From Marinobacterium iners DSM 11526 (GTDB lineage: Bacteria > Pseudomonadota > Gammaproteobacteria > Pseudomonadales > Balneatricaceae), in NCBI RefSeq assembly GCF_900107855.1, contig NZ_FNRJ01000002.1, forward strand, positions 132,453 through 196,452: a stretch of DNA of 64,000 bases, read 5' to 3'. Positions 8,784-17,849 of the stretch are shown piece by piece (position 1 is the stretch's first letter; each line of letters opens with the position of its first letter). A program made the translations under genes and the position numbers. The notes under the pieces are model-generated. The model was not told where the DNA came from. It saw only the letters and a list, made by a program, of their open reading frames with translations, and did not search any database.

Positions 8784-9775
8784 GTGCTTTCTGGAGCGCG
8801 TGGGTAACAGTCATCACCCTGGCCGTTATTATCGGCTGTACATGGCTGCTGCTGGCTACCCGCAAAAGCGAAAAATTCAAGGAAACGACCGAGAACACCC
8901 TGGGTCACGAGTTCGACGGTATCGAAGAATATGACAACCCCCTGCCGCAGTGGTGGTTTTACATGTTCGTCGCAACCGTGATCTTCGGCCTTGGCTACCT
9001 TCTGCTTTACCCGGGTCTTGGTAACTTCAAAGGCCTGCTGGGCTGGACTTCCCACGGTCAGTGGGAAGAAGAGATGCAGCATGCCGAAGAGGTATACGCC
9101 CCGGTGTTCGCCAAGTATGCCGCTCTTTCCATTGAAGAGTTGCAGAAGCCGGAGAACGAAGGCGGTCTCAAGATGGGACAGCGCATGTTTGCCAACAACT
9201 GTTCCGTTTGTCATGGCGCTGCCGGCACCGGTGCGGTTGGCTTCCCCAACCTGACTGACAACGACTGGCTTTACGGTGGCGAGCCCGCCACCATCAAGCA
9301 CACCATCACTCAGGGTCGTAACGGCGGTATGCCGGCATGGGCTGATGCACTTGGAGAAGACGGCGTCCGTGACATGGCCAGCTATGTTATGACACTAAGT
9401 GGTAAAACTGCTATGCCAGGCACTGATATAGCCCAAGCAGAAAGGCAATATCAGGCGCTTTGTGCAATGTGCCACGGTCAAGAGGGTTTAGGCTCTATTG
9501 GAACAAGTGATGCTCTGTTGACTAAAGCCAATGCCTTAGACGCAGAAGGCAAGGCCGAAGAAGCAAATCGGAAACGCAATGAAGCCAAAAGCATTAGGTC
9601 TTTCGGTGCACCCAACCTGACCGATGACACTTGGCTGTATGGCGGCAACTTCAACCAGATTGCCCACACCATTCGCATTGGCCGATTTGGCGTGATGCCG
9701 GCACACAAGGATCTTCTGTCTGACGACAAGATCCACCTGATCACAGCATACGTCTACAGCCTGTCCAATAAATAA
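8780..9775 (+). CDS. ccoP: cbb3-type cytochrome c oxidase di-heme subunit III (CcoP)
   Basis: The 331-residue diheme cytochrome c is the electron entry point of the cbb3 oxidase. Two N-terminal helices (about 4-25 and 58-78) precede two periplasmic cytochrome c domains, with heme motifs CSVCH at 141-145 and CAMCH at 228-232. Methionine ligand regions GMPAWAD and VMPAHKD are present. Between the second heme motif and the usual GAPNLTDD there is an extra stretch at about 239-275, rich in Ala, Glu and Lys. The DNA from about 9395 to 9605 uses codons avoided elsewhere in the operon (TTA, CTA, ATA, AGG, GGA). The gene ends before a strong terminator. Confidence 0.97.
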   Translation: MSAFWSAWVTVITLAVIIGCTWLLLATRKSEKFKETTENTLGHEFDGIEEYDNPLPQWWFYMFVATVIFGLGYLLLYPGLGNFKGLLGWTSHGQWEEEMQHAEEVYAPVFAKYAALSIEELQKPENEGGLKMGQRMFANNCSVCHGAAGTGAVGFPNLTDNDWLYGGEPATIKHTITQGRNGGMPAWADALGEDGVRDMASYVMTLSGKTAMPGTDIAQAERQYQALCAMCHGQEGLGSIGTSDALLTKANALDAEGKAEEANRKRNEAKSIRSFGAPNLTDDTWLYGGNFNQIAHTIRIGRFGVMPAHKDLLSDDKIHLITAYVYSLSNK

Positions 9776-9791
9776 GCACTGGACAAGCACC

Positions 9792-9831
9792 AAAAAAAGG
9801 CGACATGATTCAAGTCATGTCGCCTTTTTTA
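9792..9831 (+). terminator. Rho-independent terminator after ccoP
   Basis: A perfect 10-bp stem GGCGACATGA / TCATGTCGCC with a 6-base loop is flanked by seven A and followed by six T. It closes the ccoNOQP transcript 17 bases after the ccoP stop. The A-run also allows termination from the other direction. Confidence 0.92.
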
Positions 9832-9843
9832 TTAGCGGCTTAG

Positions 9844-9849
9844 TATAAT
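9844..9849 (+). promoter_or_regulatory. Probable -10 element of a separate ccoGHIS promoter
   Basis: TATAAT lies directly after the ccoP terminator. No good -35 is seen because that position falls in the terminator arm. Transcription starting about 7 bases later leaves no room for a ribosome-binding site before the ATG at 9864, which favours a later ccoG start. Confidence 0.4.
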
Positions 9850-9908
9850 ATTCGACGCTCCTAATGGAGCGCATGGACCTGTCGACACAACCAGCAGTAG
9901 GTACTGGC

Positions 9909-11333
9909 ATGAATCAGATACCGGTAAAGGACGTAACCCCGGGCAAAAAAGGCAAAAAAGAGGCCGAATCCTATAACCTCTATGCCAAGCGGGAACACAT
10001 TTACGTCAAGTATTACAAAGGCTTCTTCAAAAACTTCCGTACCATCTCCGGTTTCATCATGCTGGCGATGTTTTACGGCGCTTCTTGGCTTCAATACGAT
10101 GGCCGACAGGCCATCCTGTTTGATCTGCCCAACCGGCAATTTCATATTTTCGGCATGACTTTCTGGCCCCAGGATTTCATGCTGCTCTCCTGGCTGCTGA
10201 TTATTCTGGCTTTTACTCTGTTTTTCGTAACAGTTTTTGCAGGGCGCCTCTGGTGCGGTTATGCCTGTCCCCAGTTTGTCTGGACCTGGCTCTTTATCTG
10301 GGCAGAGCGTATCACCGAAGGCGACCGCAACAAGCGCATGCGGCTTGATAAACAACCCATGTGCGCTGAAAAGTTTCTGCGTAAGAGCGCCAAGCATGCC
10401 ATCTGGATTATCATCGCTGTCGCCTCGGCTATAGCATTTGTCGGTTATTTTTCTCCAATCCGTGAGTTGGTACCCGATGTTTTAGCGTGGGATTTGGGGC
10501 CATGGGAAACCTGGTGGCTGGCGTTCTTAAGCGTAGCTACCTATGGTAACGCTGGCTGGCTGCGTGAGCAGGTATGTATCTACATGTGCCCCTATGCCCG
10601 CTTCCAGAGCGTCATGTTCGACCAGGATACCCTCATTATCTCCTACGATGAGAAGCGTGGAGAACCTCGTGGCAGCCGCAAAAAAGGGGTCGACAAAGAA
10701 GCGGCCGGCCTGGGCGACTGTATCGACTGCTATGCCTGCGTTCACGTCTGCCCAGTCGGTATTGATATACGTGACGGCTTGCAGTACGAATGCGTGGCCT
10801 GTGGTGCCTGCGTTGATGCCTGCGATGACATGATGGAGCGTGTCGGCTATGAACCCGGGCTTGTACGCTACACCACTGAACACGCCTTGAACGGCAACAC
10901 AACCAAGCTGTTGCGCCCCCGTCTGATCGGTTACTTTGTTGCATTGATGGTGATGTTTGGTGCCTTCATCTGGGCCATCGGCGACCGCGTTCCGCTTGAA
11001 GTTGACGTGATCCGTGATCGTGGCCAGCTGTACACCACAACACCGTCCGGCATGATCGAGAACGTTTTCACACTCAAGATCGCCAACAAGGAGCAGATAG
11101 ACCACAGCTACCGCATCGAAATTGATGGTCCGGAAGGACTGAACATGATCTCGACAGATACTGTGACAGTAAAGGCTGGAGAGCTTCTGACATACCCTGT
11201 CAGGGTTCAAATAGAACCGGGGCAGCTGAGTCAGGCCAACACTCCTTTCAGCTTTACTGTCGAGGCCGCTGAAGATCCTTCAATCCATATTGAAACTGAA
11301 AGCCGTTTCCTGGGTCCCACTCCACAGCGATAG
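9909..11333 (+). CDS. ccoG: Cytochrome c oxidase accessory protein CcoG (FixG/RdxA)
   Basis: This polytopic membrane ferredoxin takes part in cbb3 oxidase biogenesis; family members have been linked to reduction of copper for delivery to CcoN. Two [4Fe-4S] sets are visible: C271, C274, C277, C281 and C295, C298, C301, C305. Further cysteines lie in CGYACPQ and YMCPYARFQ, with several transmembrane helices and a C-terminal immunoglobulin-like FixG domain. Starts at 9864 (ATG), 9873 (ATG, GGAG only 3 bases away) and 9909 (ATG with AGG 7 bases upstream) are all in frame. I prefer 9909, giving 474 residues beginning MNQIPVKD, because a -10 element lies just before the others. Confidence 0.93.
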   Translation: MNQIPVKDVTPGKKGKKEAESYNLYAKREHIYVKYYKGFFKNFRTISGFIMLAMFYGASWLQYDGRQAILFDLPNRQFHIFGMTFWPQDFMLLSWLLIILAFTLFFVTVFAGRLWCGYACPQFVWTWLFIWAERITEGDRNKRMRLDKQPMCAEKFLRKSAKHAIWIIIAVASAIAFVGYFSPIRELVPDVLAWDLGPWETWWLAFLSVATYGNAGWLREQVCIYMCPYARFQSVMFDQDTLIISYDEKRGEPRGSRKKGVDKEAAGLGDCIDCYACVHVCPVGIDIRDGLQYECVACGACVDACDDMMERVGYEPGLVRYTTEHALNGNTTKLLRPRLIGYFVALMVMFGAFIWAIGDRVPLEVDVIRDRGQLYTTTPSGMIENVFTLKIANKEQIDHSYRIEIDGPEGLNMISTDTVTVKAGELLTYPVRVQIEPGQLSQANTPFSFTVEAAEDPSIHIETESRFLGPTPQR

Positions 11334-11362
11334 TGCTTCATTCGGCTTAATTAGGTTAGAAT

Positions 11363-11386
11363 AACGGCCGGTTCATTCCGGCCGTT
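11363..11386 (+). terminator. Hairpin between ccoG and ccoH
   Basis: A perfect 9-bp inverted repeat, AACGGCCGG / CCGGCCGTT, with a 6-base loop is followed by only TTT. It may partly terminate or stabilise mRNA, since ccoH follows at once with its own strong AAGGAG. Confidence 0.5.
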
Positions 11387-11403
11387 TCCATTCAAGGAGT
11401 GTC

Positions 11404-11919
11404 ATGAATACACACGCAACTCCCCCCGCCCCCTGGTACAAGCAGCCCTGGCTCTGGTTCATCTTGGCGCCACTGATTGCGGTGTTCATCTATGCTTCAT
11501 TTTTCATGTACATTGCAGTAACCACCAGCGACGGCATTGTTAAGGAAGACTATTACAAGGTCGCCCGCGGAATGAATATCGACACGTCCAAATCTGATGC
11601 AGCAAGCAGACTGGGACTTGAAGGCACCCTCAACTTTGATACCGTAACCGGTGATATCAACCTGCGCCTGAGTGGTATGCTGACAAGCTTCCCGCAGACT
11701 CTCAGTCTGAATATCATTCATCCAACCCATCAGAAATTTGACCAAATCCTGATTCTGAAAAGCGTTGATGGCAAAGGCATCTATTCCGGCAGCCTCACTG
11801 CAGGTCTGATCGGAAAACGCTACCTTTCCCTGTCTCCTGCCGACGAAAGTTGGCAGCTGCGCCAGGAAATGGTACCGCCTTATTCTGAACTGATTAGCCT
11901 TACGCTCACTGCGCAATGA
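11404..11919 (+). CDS. ccoH: FixH/CcoH cbb3 oxidase assembly protein
   Basis: A 171-residue protein with one N-terminal transmembrane helix (about 15-38, LWFILAPLIAVFIYASF) and a periplasmic FixH domain containing the conserved segment VKEDYYKVARGMN. FixH/CcoH is needed for stable assembly of the cbb3 oxidase and works with the copper ATPase CcoI. The ATG follows AAGGAG with 4-5 base spacing. It lies 7 bases upstream of ccoI. Confidence 0.92.
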   Translation: MNTHATPPAPWYKQPWLWFILAPLIAVFIYASFFMYIAVTTSDGIVKEDYYKVARGMNIDTSKSDAASRLGLEGTLNFDTVTGDINLRLSGMLTSFPQTLSLNIIHPTHQKFDQILILKSVDGKGIYSGSLTAGLIGKRYLSLSPADESWQLRQEMVPPYSELISLTLTAQ

Positions 11920-11926
11920 GCCAGCC

Positions 11927-14389
11927 ATGACCGCACAGCAGCCCCCGGCGCGCACGCCCTGTTATCACTGTGGCCTGCCTGTTCCTCGTGGCAGCCAGTA
12001 CACTGTCAGCATTGAGGGCAAACAACGCTCCATGTGCTGCCCTGGCTGCCAGGCGGTTGCACAGACCATCGTAGATGGGGGGCTGGACAACTTCTATCGC
12101 CATCGCGACAGTCAGAGTGCCGACAGTGAGCTGATCCGCACCAACAGCGGTAGCCGGCGCAAGCAAGAGTTGGAGCTGTATGACAACCCCGAAGTGCAAA
12201 GCAGCTTTGTACATAACGCCGGGGACGATCAGCGTGAAGCTGTGTTGGTTATTGAGGGCATCACCTGTGCCGCCTGTGTCTGGCTGCTGGAAAAACACCT
12301 GACAAGCCAACCCGGTGTTACCGCTGCCAGTGTCAATATGACCACCCACCGTGCCCGTATCCGCTGGCACAGTGGAACCACACGTCTGAGCCACCTGCTG
12401 GCAGAAATTGATCGCCTGGGCTACCAGGGCCACCCCTATCAGCCCAACCGCGAAGAGCAGTTGCTTGAGCAAGAGCGTAAACGCGCCGTGCGCCGCCTTG
12501 GGGTGGCGGGTGTATGCATGGCTCAGACCATGATGCTCGCCGCAGCACTCTATGCCGGCGAACTCAGCCATTCCATGGACGCCCATATCATCACCCTGAT
12601 GAACTGGGCATCCATGGTTCTGGCAACCCCCGTAGCGCTTTACTCTTCCGTGCCCTTCTATAAAGCCGCCTGGCGCGACTTGCAAACACGCAGCCTGAGC
12701 ATGGACGTGCCAGTCGCATTGGCAATTTTGCTGGCCTATTTTGCCAGTGTCTGGTCAACGGTTTCTGGCAGCGGCGATGTCTACTTCGAGTCAGTCACCA
12801 TGTTCGCCTTTTTCCTGCTGGTCGGGCGTTTCATGGAAATGGCCGCTCGTCATCGAACCGGCAGGGCCGGCAACGCACTGCTTGATCTGCTGCCAACCAG
12901 TGCCATTCGCCTTGACGGCGATACCGAAACGCTTGTGCCCGCCACTCAACTGCGAACCGGAGACAGGGTCTTGGTCAAGTCGGGGCATACCATTCCGGCT
13001 GATGGCCGTGTTATCGAGGGGCGCAGTTCAGTGGACGAGTCGGCTCTGACCGGTGAGTACCTGCCCCAGTCACGAAGCACTGGCGAACTGGTCATCGGCG
13101 GCACTCTCAATATCGAGCACCCGCTTCAGATCGAAGTAACCGAGACGGGCAGTGAAAGCCGCCTGTCCGCCATTGTCCGCATGCTGGATCGGGCCCAGGC
13201 AGAGAAGCCGAGCGTTGCTCGCATAGCCGACCGTGTTGCCAGCCAGTTTGTGGCAGCCACGCTTTTGACGGCAGCAGCCGTGGCGGTATTCTGGTACTTT
13301 TATGACCCTGCACGCGCATTCTGGGTCACGCTGTCCGTGCTGGTGGTCACGTGCCCCTGCGCCCTTTCACTGGCAACGCCTACCGCCTTGACTGCTGCCA
13401 CAGGCACTCTACGCCAGCGTGGCATGTTGATCAGTCGCGGGCACGTGCTGGAAAGCTTTGCCACGGCAACCCACATTATCTTCGACAAGACCGGTACATT
13501 GACCGAGGGCAACCTTAACATTGAGGAGATATGTCCTGTCAGCACACTCGACAGCCAAACACTGTTGAGTATTGCCGCCGCACTCGAAAGCCGTTCCGAA
13601 CATCCTATTGCCCGTGCCTTTCGTGCCCACGCTGTTCAGGCCGCCACGGATGTACAGGTGCATGTTGGCCAAGGCCTTAGCGGTATGGTTGAGGGCAAGC
13701 GCTATCGAATTGGCAAACCCGGTTTTGCCTGCCCTGACGATACGCCTCAACAACCCAAAAGCAGCGGGTTGTGGTTATTGCTTGCAGATGCTGAACAACC
13801 ATTGGGTTGGTTCCGGCTCGATGATCAGATTCGCCCCGAAGCCGCACAAACACTCACTGAACTGCGCGCACTTGGCCTGACGCCACTAATGCTCACCGGT
13901 GATGCCTCCGATGCTGCACAAAAGGTCGCCTCTCATCTTGGAATTGATCAGGTATTCAGCGGTATGAGCCCTGAACAGAAACTGGCACACTTGAACCAAC
14001 TGAGCCAGCAGGGAGCTGAGATCATTATGGTGGGCGATGGTATCAATGATATCCCCGCACTGGCCGGTGCCCGCACTTCGGTTGCGATGGCCAGTGCAAC
14101 TGATCTGGCCAAGACCAACGCTGATGCAGTCCTGATTGCCAACGACCTGATGCGATTGGCCGATTGTGTGCGCATGGCACGCAAGACACGCACCATTATC
14201 CGTGAGAACCTGAGCTGGGCGCTGCTTTACAACCTTCTTGCCCTGCCCGCTGCAGCCGCCGGTCTGGTGCCACCCTACTGGGCCGCGATCGGCATGTCCG
14301 CCAGCTCGCTGGTAGTGGTCGGCAATGCGATGCGACTGAGTCGCCGCCACGTCGCGGCTCAGTCAACCAATGAGGGAGCGGAACGTTAA
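11927..14389 (+). CDS. ccoI: FixI/CcoI copper-exporting P-type ATPase
   Basis: The 820-residue P1B-type ATPase supplies copper for cbb3 oxidase maturation. The N-terminus carries a cysteine-rich metal-binding region (C12/C15 and C37/C38/C41), followed by a heavy-metal-associated domain with GITCAAC (C114, C117). Eight membrane helices include the CPC motif at 476-478. The phosphorylation site DKTGT starts at D520, the actuator loop contains SALTGE, and the hinge motif GDGIND starts at 703. The N-terminal extra cysteines mark the FixI subtype rather than a CopA detoxification pump. Its TAA shares a base with the ccoS ATG. Confidence 0.95.
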   Translation: MTAQQPPARTPCYHCGLPVPRGSQYTVSIEGKQRSMCCPGCQAVAQTIVDGGLDNFYRHRDSQSADSELIRTNSGSRRKQELELYDNPEVQSSFVHNAGDDQREAVLVIEGITCAACVWLLEKHLTSQPGVTAASVNMTTHRARIRWHSGTTRLSHLLAEIDRLGYQGHPYQPNREEQLLEQERKRAVRRLGVAGVCMAQTMMLAAALYAGELSHSMDAHIITLMNWASMVLATPVALYSSVPFYKAAWRDLQTRSLSMDVPVALAILLAYFASVWSTVSGSGDVYFESVTMFAFFLLVGRFMEMAARHRTGRAGNALLDLLPTSAIRLDGDTETLVPATQLRTGDRVLVKSGHTIPADGRVIEGRSSVDESALTGEYLPQSRSTGELVIGGTLNIEHPLQIEVTETGSESRLSAIVRMLDRAQAEKPSVARIADRVASQFVAATLLTAAAVAVFWYFYDPARAFWVTLSVLVVTCPCALSLATPTALTAATGTLRQRGMLISRGHVLESFATATHIIFDKTGTLTEGNLNIEEICPVSTLDSQTLLSIAAALESRSEHPIARAFRAHAVQAATDVQVHVGQGLSGMVEGKRYRIGKPGFACPDDTPQQPKSSGLWLLLADAEQPLGWFRLDDQIRPEAAQTLTELRALGLTPLMLTGDASDAAQKVASHLGIDQVFSGMSPEQKLAHLNQLSQQGAEIIMVGDGINDIPALAGARTSVAMASATDLAKTNADAVLIANDLMRLADCVRMARKTRTIIRENLSWALLYNLLALPAAAAGLVPPYWAAIGMSASSLVVVGNAMRLSRRHVAAQSTNEGAER

Positions 14390-14604
14390 TGGATATTGTT
14401 ATCCTGTTAATACCCATCGCGATCATTCTGGCAGGTTTTGCGATATGGGCATTCTTTTGGAGTGTGAACAGTGGTCAATTTGATGACCTTGAGTCACCGG
14501 CTCATCGTATCCTCTATGATGATGATGAAGACCTTATTCCCGAGGATGCACGACAGAAAAAGGATAATCCCGAGCCGGAAAGCCAGGATCAGGATACCCG
14601 TTGA
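14389..14604 (+). CDS. ccoS: cbb3-type cytochrome oxidase assembly protein CcoS
   Basis: A 71-residue protein with one transmembrane helix (about 3-25) is followed by the family-typical GQFDDLESPAHRILYDDD and an acidic tail. CcoS is required for cofactor insertion into the cbb3 oxidase in Rhodobacter. The ATG overlaps the ccoI stop and its TGA overlaps the TTG of the next gene, so the three are tightly coupled. Confidence 0.93.
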   Translation: MDIVILLIPIAIILAGFAIWAFFWSVNSGQFDDLESPAHRILYDDDEDLIPEDARQKKDNPEPESQDQDTR

Positions 14605-15275
14605 GCATGCCTGAACCCGCCCTTCTTGCTTCCGCCCTGTTGTTTGGCCTCGCCGGCAGCACTCACTGTATCGGAATGTGCGGCGGAATCGCCGGCAGTC
14701 TGGCCATGAGTGGCGGTGAGCGAGTCCTTCGCTTTCAACTGGCCTACAATCTTGGTCGCCTGTTCAGTTATGCCCTTGCGGGTGCCCTGATCGGTCAGCT
14801 GGGCCAGCTGTTTACTCAAACGGCTGAGCTTACATTGATTCTGCGTAGCGTTGCTGCGCTCATCATGGTTGTGATGGGTTTATACATTGCCGGCTGGTGG
14901 CAGGGCGCGGCCTATCTGGAACGAGCCGGAGGTGTTGTTTGGCGCCGGTTACAGCCTTTCACCCACACCCTGCTGCCCGCCGACACCCTGCCCAAGGCGC
15001 TGCTCCTGGGCGCACTCTGGGGTTGGTTGCCGTGCGGTCTGGTCTATACGACTCTGCTCTGGGCCGGTACGGTGAGCAACAACAGCCTCACCAGTGCGAG
15101 TCTGATGCTGGTATTCGGTGCCGGTACTCTACCTGCTCTGCTCACATCGGCGCTCCTGGCACGCCAATTGAAACAGTTATTGCAACGCAGTGGCGTAAGA
15201 CAGGGAGCGGGGCTTTTGGTAATTCTGTTTGGTCTGGCAACCCTGCCGTGGACCGGCCTGTTGCACCCGCATTGA
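14601..15275 (+). CDS. SafE/UreH-like integral membrane protein of the cco cluster
   Basis: This protein of about 224 residues has around six transmembrane helices and the conserved STHCIGMCGG near the N-terminus plus GWLPCGLVY in the middle. Those cysteine-containing half motifs are typical of the SafE/UreH transmembrane family (COG2836). Members are often encoded beside ccoI-ccoS and are suspected of metal handling for the oxidase, but substrate and function are not established. It begins at TTG 14601 overlapping the ccoS stop, or at ATG 14607. Its own stop lies within the FNR box that drives hemN. Confidence 0.8.
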   Translation: MSMPEPALLASALLFGLAGSTHCIGMCGGIAGSLAMSGGERVLRFQLAYNLGRLFSYALAGALIGQLGQLFTQTAELTLILRSVAALIMVVMGLYIAGWWQGAAYLERAGGVVWRRLQPFTHTLLPADTLPKALLLGALWGWLPCGLVYTTLLWAGTVSNNSLTSASLMLVFGAGTLPALLTSALLARQLKQLLQRSGVRQGAGLLVILFGLATLPWTGLLHPH

Positions 15276-15313
15276 TATCCATCAACAACCGCCCGGTCAC
15301 TCTTCCCTATAAT
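15272..15313 (+). promoter_or_regulatory. Class II FNR/Anr-dependent promoter of hemN
   Basis: A perfect FNR box TTGATATCCATCAA occupies 15272-15285 and a perfect -10 TATAAT occupies 15308-15313. With initiation around 15320 the box is centred at -41.5, the textbook class II position. No -35 is needed. The arrangement implies anaerobic or microaerobic induction of hemN by the FNR-type protein encoded next door. Confidence 0.85.
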
Positions 15314-15344
15314 GCCCGGCCGGCCAACAAATAGAGGTACTGAG

Positions 15345-16736
15345 GTGAACAACCAGACAACCATCAGTTGGGATATGGACCTGATCAAGCGTTATGACCT
15401 GTCCGGCCCCCGCTATACCTCGTACCCGACTGCGATCCAGTTCGATTCCGGCCTGAGCCCCGAGAGGTTGATCGAAACCGGGCGCTCCACAAGTGACCCT
15501 CATGCACCCTTGTCGCTGTATGTGCATATCCCTTTTTGTGCTCACGTTTGCTACTACTGCGCCTGTAACAAGGTGATCACCCGCAACCGCAAGAAAGCTC
15601 AGCCCTATCTTGATACTGTTTATCGTGAAATGGCAAAGCTGTCACAGTGGTACCGTGGAGACCGGCAGGTAAATCAGCTGCATTGGGGTGGTGGTACCCC
15701 GACGTTTATCAGCGATGATCAAATGCGTGAGCTGATGCAGGCACTGCGCAGCAATTTCAATTTGCGTGATGACGACAAGGGCGACTATTCAATTGAGATT
15801 GACCCGCGTGAAGCCAGTGACCAGACTCTGGAGGTTTTGCGCGAGATCGGCTTCAACCGTATCAGCCTTGGTGTACAGGATGTGGATGCACGGGTACAGG
15901 AGGCGGTCAATCGCGTCCAGCCCACCGAGATGACCGCGCGCGTACTGCAACGCTCGCGTGAACTGGGATTCAAATCGATCAACATGGACCTGATCTACGG
16001 CCTGCCGCATCAAAGCGAAGAAAGCTTTGCCGATACCCTCGACACCGTCATTGCCATGAGCCCTGACCGCCTGTCAGTGTTCAACTATGCGCACCTGCCG
16101 GATCGATTCCGCTCACAGAAACACATTCGTGCTGAAGACTTGCCCAGCCCCGAGACCAAGCTCAACATACTGCAAAACAGTATCAATCGCCTGCTTGAGG
16201 CCGGTTACGTTTATATAGGCATGGACCATTTCGCCAAGCCCGATGATGAGCTGGCCCTCGCCCAGGCGGAAGGCAAGCTACATCGCAACTTTCAAGGTTA
16301 CACCACCCATTCCGATTGTGACCTGGTCGCCATGGGCGTATCAGCCATCAGTCAGATTGGCGATGTCTATTATCAGAACGAGCATGATATTGCCGCCTAC
16401 AGTCAGGCCGTTGCTCAGCAGCAACATGCCGTCAAGCGCGGTGTAACACTGAGCCGTGATGATCATATTCGCCGCGCGGTCATTACTGAGTTGATCTGTC
16501 AATTTGAACTGGATGTTGCGGCCGTCGAGCAGCGCTTTGATATTCAGTTTGGCGATTATTTCAATGCCGAGCAGGCTGAACTGCAGCAGTTCAGTACTGA
16601 TGGCTTGATCGAGTTGTCATCCAGTCGCATTCGCGTGACTGCAGCAGGCCGCCTGCTGATAAGACGCATCTGTATGGCGTTCGATGCCTATATACCGAAA
16701 CATGAAGCCACACGGAGTTTCTCGCGTATCATCTAA
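15345..16736 (+). CDS. hemN: Oxygen-independent coproporphyrinogen III oxidase HemN
   Basis: The 463-residue radical-SAM enzyme converts coproporphyrinogen III to protoporphyrinogen IX without oxygen, supplying heme under low O2. The [4Fe-4S] motif CxxxCxxC is at C65, C69 and C72, with C74 adjacent, and GGGTPTF follows. Length matches E. coli HemN (457). An ATG at 15312 is in frame but overlaps the promoter's -10 hexamer, so I start at GTG 15345, preceded by AGAGG at 8-base spacing. It lies between the cbb3 assembly genes and fnr, linking heme supply to the oxidase. Confidence 0.95.
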   Translation: MNNQTTISWDMDLIKRYDLSGPRYTSYPTAIQFDSGLSPERLIETGRSTSDPHAPLSLYVHIPFCAHVCYYCACNKVITRNRKKAQPYLDTVYREMAKLSQWYRGDRQVNQLHWGGGTPTFISDDQMRELMQALRSNFNLRDDDKGDYSIEIDPREASDQTLEVLREIGFNRISLGVQDVDARVQEAVNRVQPTEMTARVLQRSRELGFKSINMDLIYGLPHQSEESFADTLDTVIAMSPDRLSVFNYAHLPDRFRSQKHIRAEDLPSPETKLNILQNSINRLLEAGYVYIGMDHFAKPDDELALAQAEGKLHRNFQGYTTHSDCDLVAMGVSAISQIGDVYYQNEHDIAAYSQAVAQQQHAVKRGVTLSRDDHIRRAVITELICQFELDVAAVEQRFDIQFGDYFNAEQAELQQFSTDGLIELSSSRIRVTAAGRLLIRRICMAFDAYIPKHEATRSFSRII

Positions 16737-16842
16737 AGTCGAGGCCCGTTAACCGGGCCCGGCGCTTCACCCTCTGGGGTAAATGTTACATAATGCGGGA
16801 AAGCACTCGCAGCGTGACGAACCCAACAATAAGGATGACCCC

Positions 16843-17619
16843 ATGGCCGACTGGAAATCTCAAGGAAAGCTTCACAGCCTGCAACAGGTCCATTGCAAGA
16901 CCTGCAGCCTGAGCTCACTCTGTCTTCCGGTATCGCTTGACCTGACCGAGATCGACCGACTCGATGATATTATCGAGAAAAGCCGCCCGCTCAAGAAAGG
17001 TGAACACCTGTTCCATCAGGGTGAACCCTTCAGCTCCGTGTATGCCCTTCGGGCCGGCACAATCAAGAGCTACACGCTCACCAATGAGGGTGAAGAGCAG
17101 ATCACCGGCTTTTATTTCCCGGGCGAACTGGTCGGCCTGAGTGGATTTGATGCCGAAACCTATCCCATGTCAGCCAAGGTACTGGAAACCACGACCGTCT
17201 GTGAGATCCCCTTTGAACGTCTGGATGAGCTTTCAGGCCAACTGCCCGAACTGCGCCGTCAGATGCTGCGCAGCATGAGCAAGGAACTCCGAGATGATCA
17301 GCAAATGATGCTGTTGCTGTCGAAGAAAAATGCAGAACAACGCGTGGCAACCTTTCTGCTCAAATTGTCTCAGCGCTTCAAGGCACGCGGGTACTCTGCA
17401 TCCAACTTCCGTCTGTCGATGTCACGTAACGAGATCGGCAACTATCTGGGCTTGGCCGTGGAAACCGTCAGCCGCATCTTTACGCGCTTTCAAAAGATGG
17501 ACCTGATGCAAGTGGACGGCAAGGAAGTGGAGCTGACCAACCTGGACGAAATGTATCGTTTGTCTGGCGAGGCACGCCAAGGTGAATGCTCCCAGCATCA
17601 GGAAAACCAGACCAGCTGA
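16843..17619 (+). CDS. fnr: FNR/Anr-type oxygen-sensing transcriptional regulator
   Basis: A 258-residue CRP/FNR-family activator. The cluster cysteines are all present: C18, C21 and C27 in [11 protein letters not shown], and C120 in the cAMP-type beta-roll, the set that binds an oxygen-labile [4Fe-4S] cluster. The C-terminal helix-turn-helix includes ETVSR, whose Glu, Ser and Arg recognise TTGAT half-sites, in agreement with the boxes before ccoN and hemN. The frame is open 20 codons upstream, but the ATG at 16843 has AAGGATG in front. In pseudomonads the orthologue is called Anr, and hemN-anr-apt synteny is shared. Confidence 0.95.
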   Translation: MADWKSQGKLHSLQQVHCKTCSLSSLCLPVSLDLTEIDRLDDIIEKSRPLKKGEHLFHQGEPFSSVYALRAGTIKSYTLTNEGEEQITGFYFPGELVGLSGFDAETYPMSAKVLETTTVCEIPFERLDELSGQLPELRRQMLRSMSKELRDDQQMMLLLSKKNAEQRVATFLLKLSQRFKARGYSASNFRLSMSRNEIGNYLGLAVETVSRIFTRFQKMDLMQVDGKEVELTNLDEMYRLSGEARQGECSQHQENQTS

Positions 17620-17700
17620 CACCATGACGGGGAAGCTGCCAACATTACCAAGCCCATCCATACGGTTGGCGGTTTATAACCGGGGCCAGTATCACGCCAA

Positions 17701-17795
17701 TAAAAAAGGCATGGCTTCTTTCGAAGCCATGCCTCAAGTTGCACAATGAAGTAGCCATCTCAATGTGTAACCCAACGAAGCCATTACACCCTTAA
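17701..17795 (-). ncRNA. Candidate small RNA with minus-strand intrinsic terminator
   Basis: Between fnr and apt, both on the plus strand, lies a perfect 12-bp stem (17707-17718 with 17723-17734, TTTC loop on the plus strand). The adjacent run of A at 17702-17707 makes a U-tract only when read on the minus strand. No minus-strand gene is nearby. The predicted transcript has an additional stem-loop (GTGTAA/TTACAC, 17765-17788) and, upstream on the minus strand, a TTGACA at 17819-17824, although a matching -10 is unclear. The 5' end is a guess. Confidence 0.35.
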
Positions 17796-17849
17796 TCCGC
17801 CCTCGCAGCATTGAGTTATGTCAATTGAGCGCCTAACCGGGAGATATTT

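Noticed and set aside
17811-17824. FNR-like site TTGAGTTATGTCAA before apt
   Set aside because: Symmetric, but both half-sites deviate from consensus, and apt has no known reason for oxygen control. The TTGACA on the other strand overlaps it.
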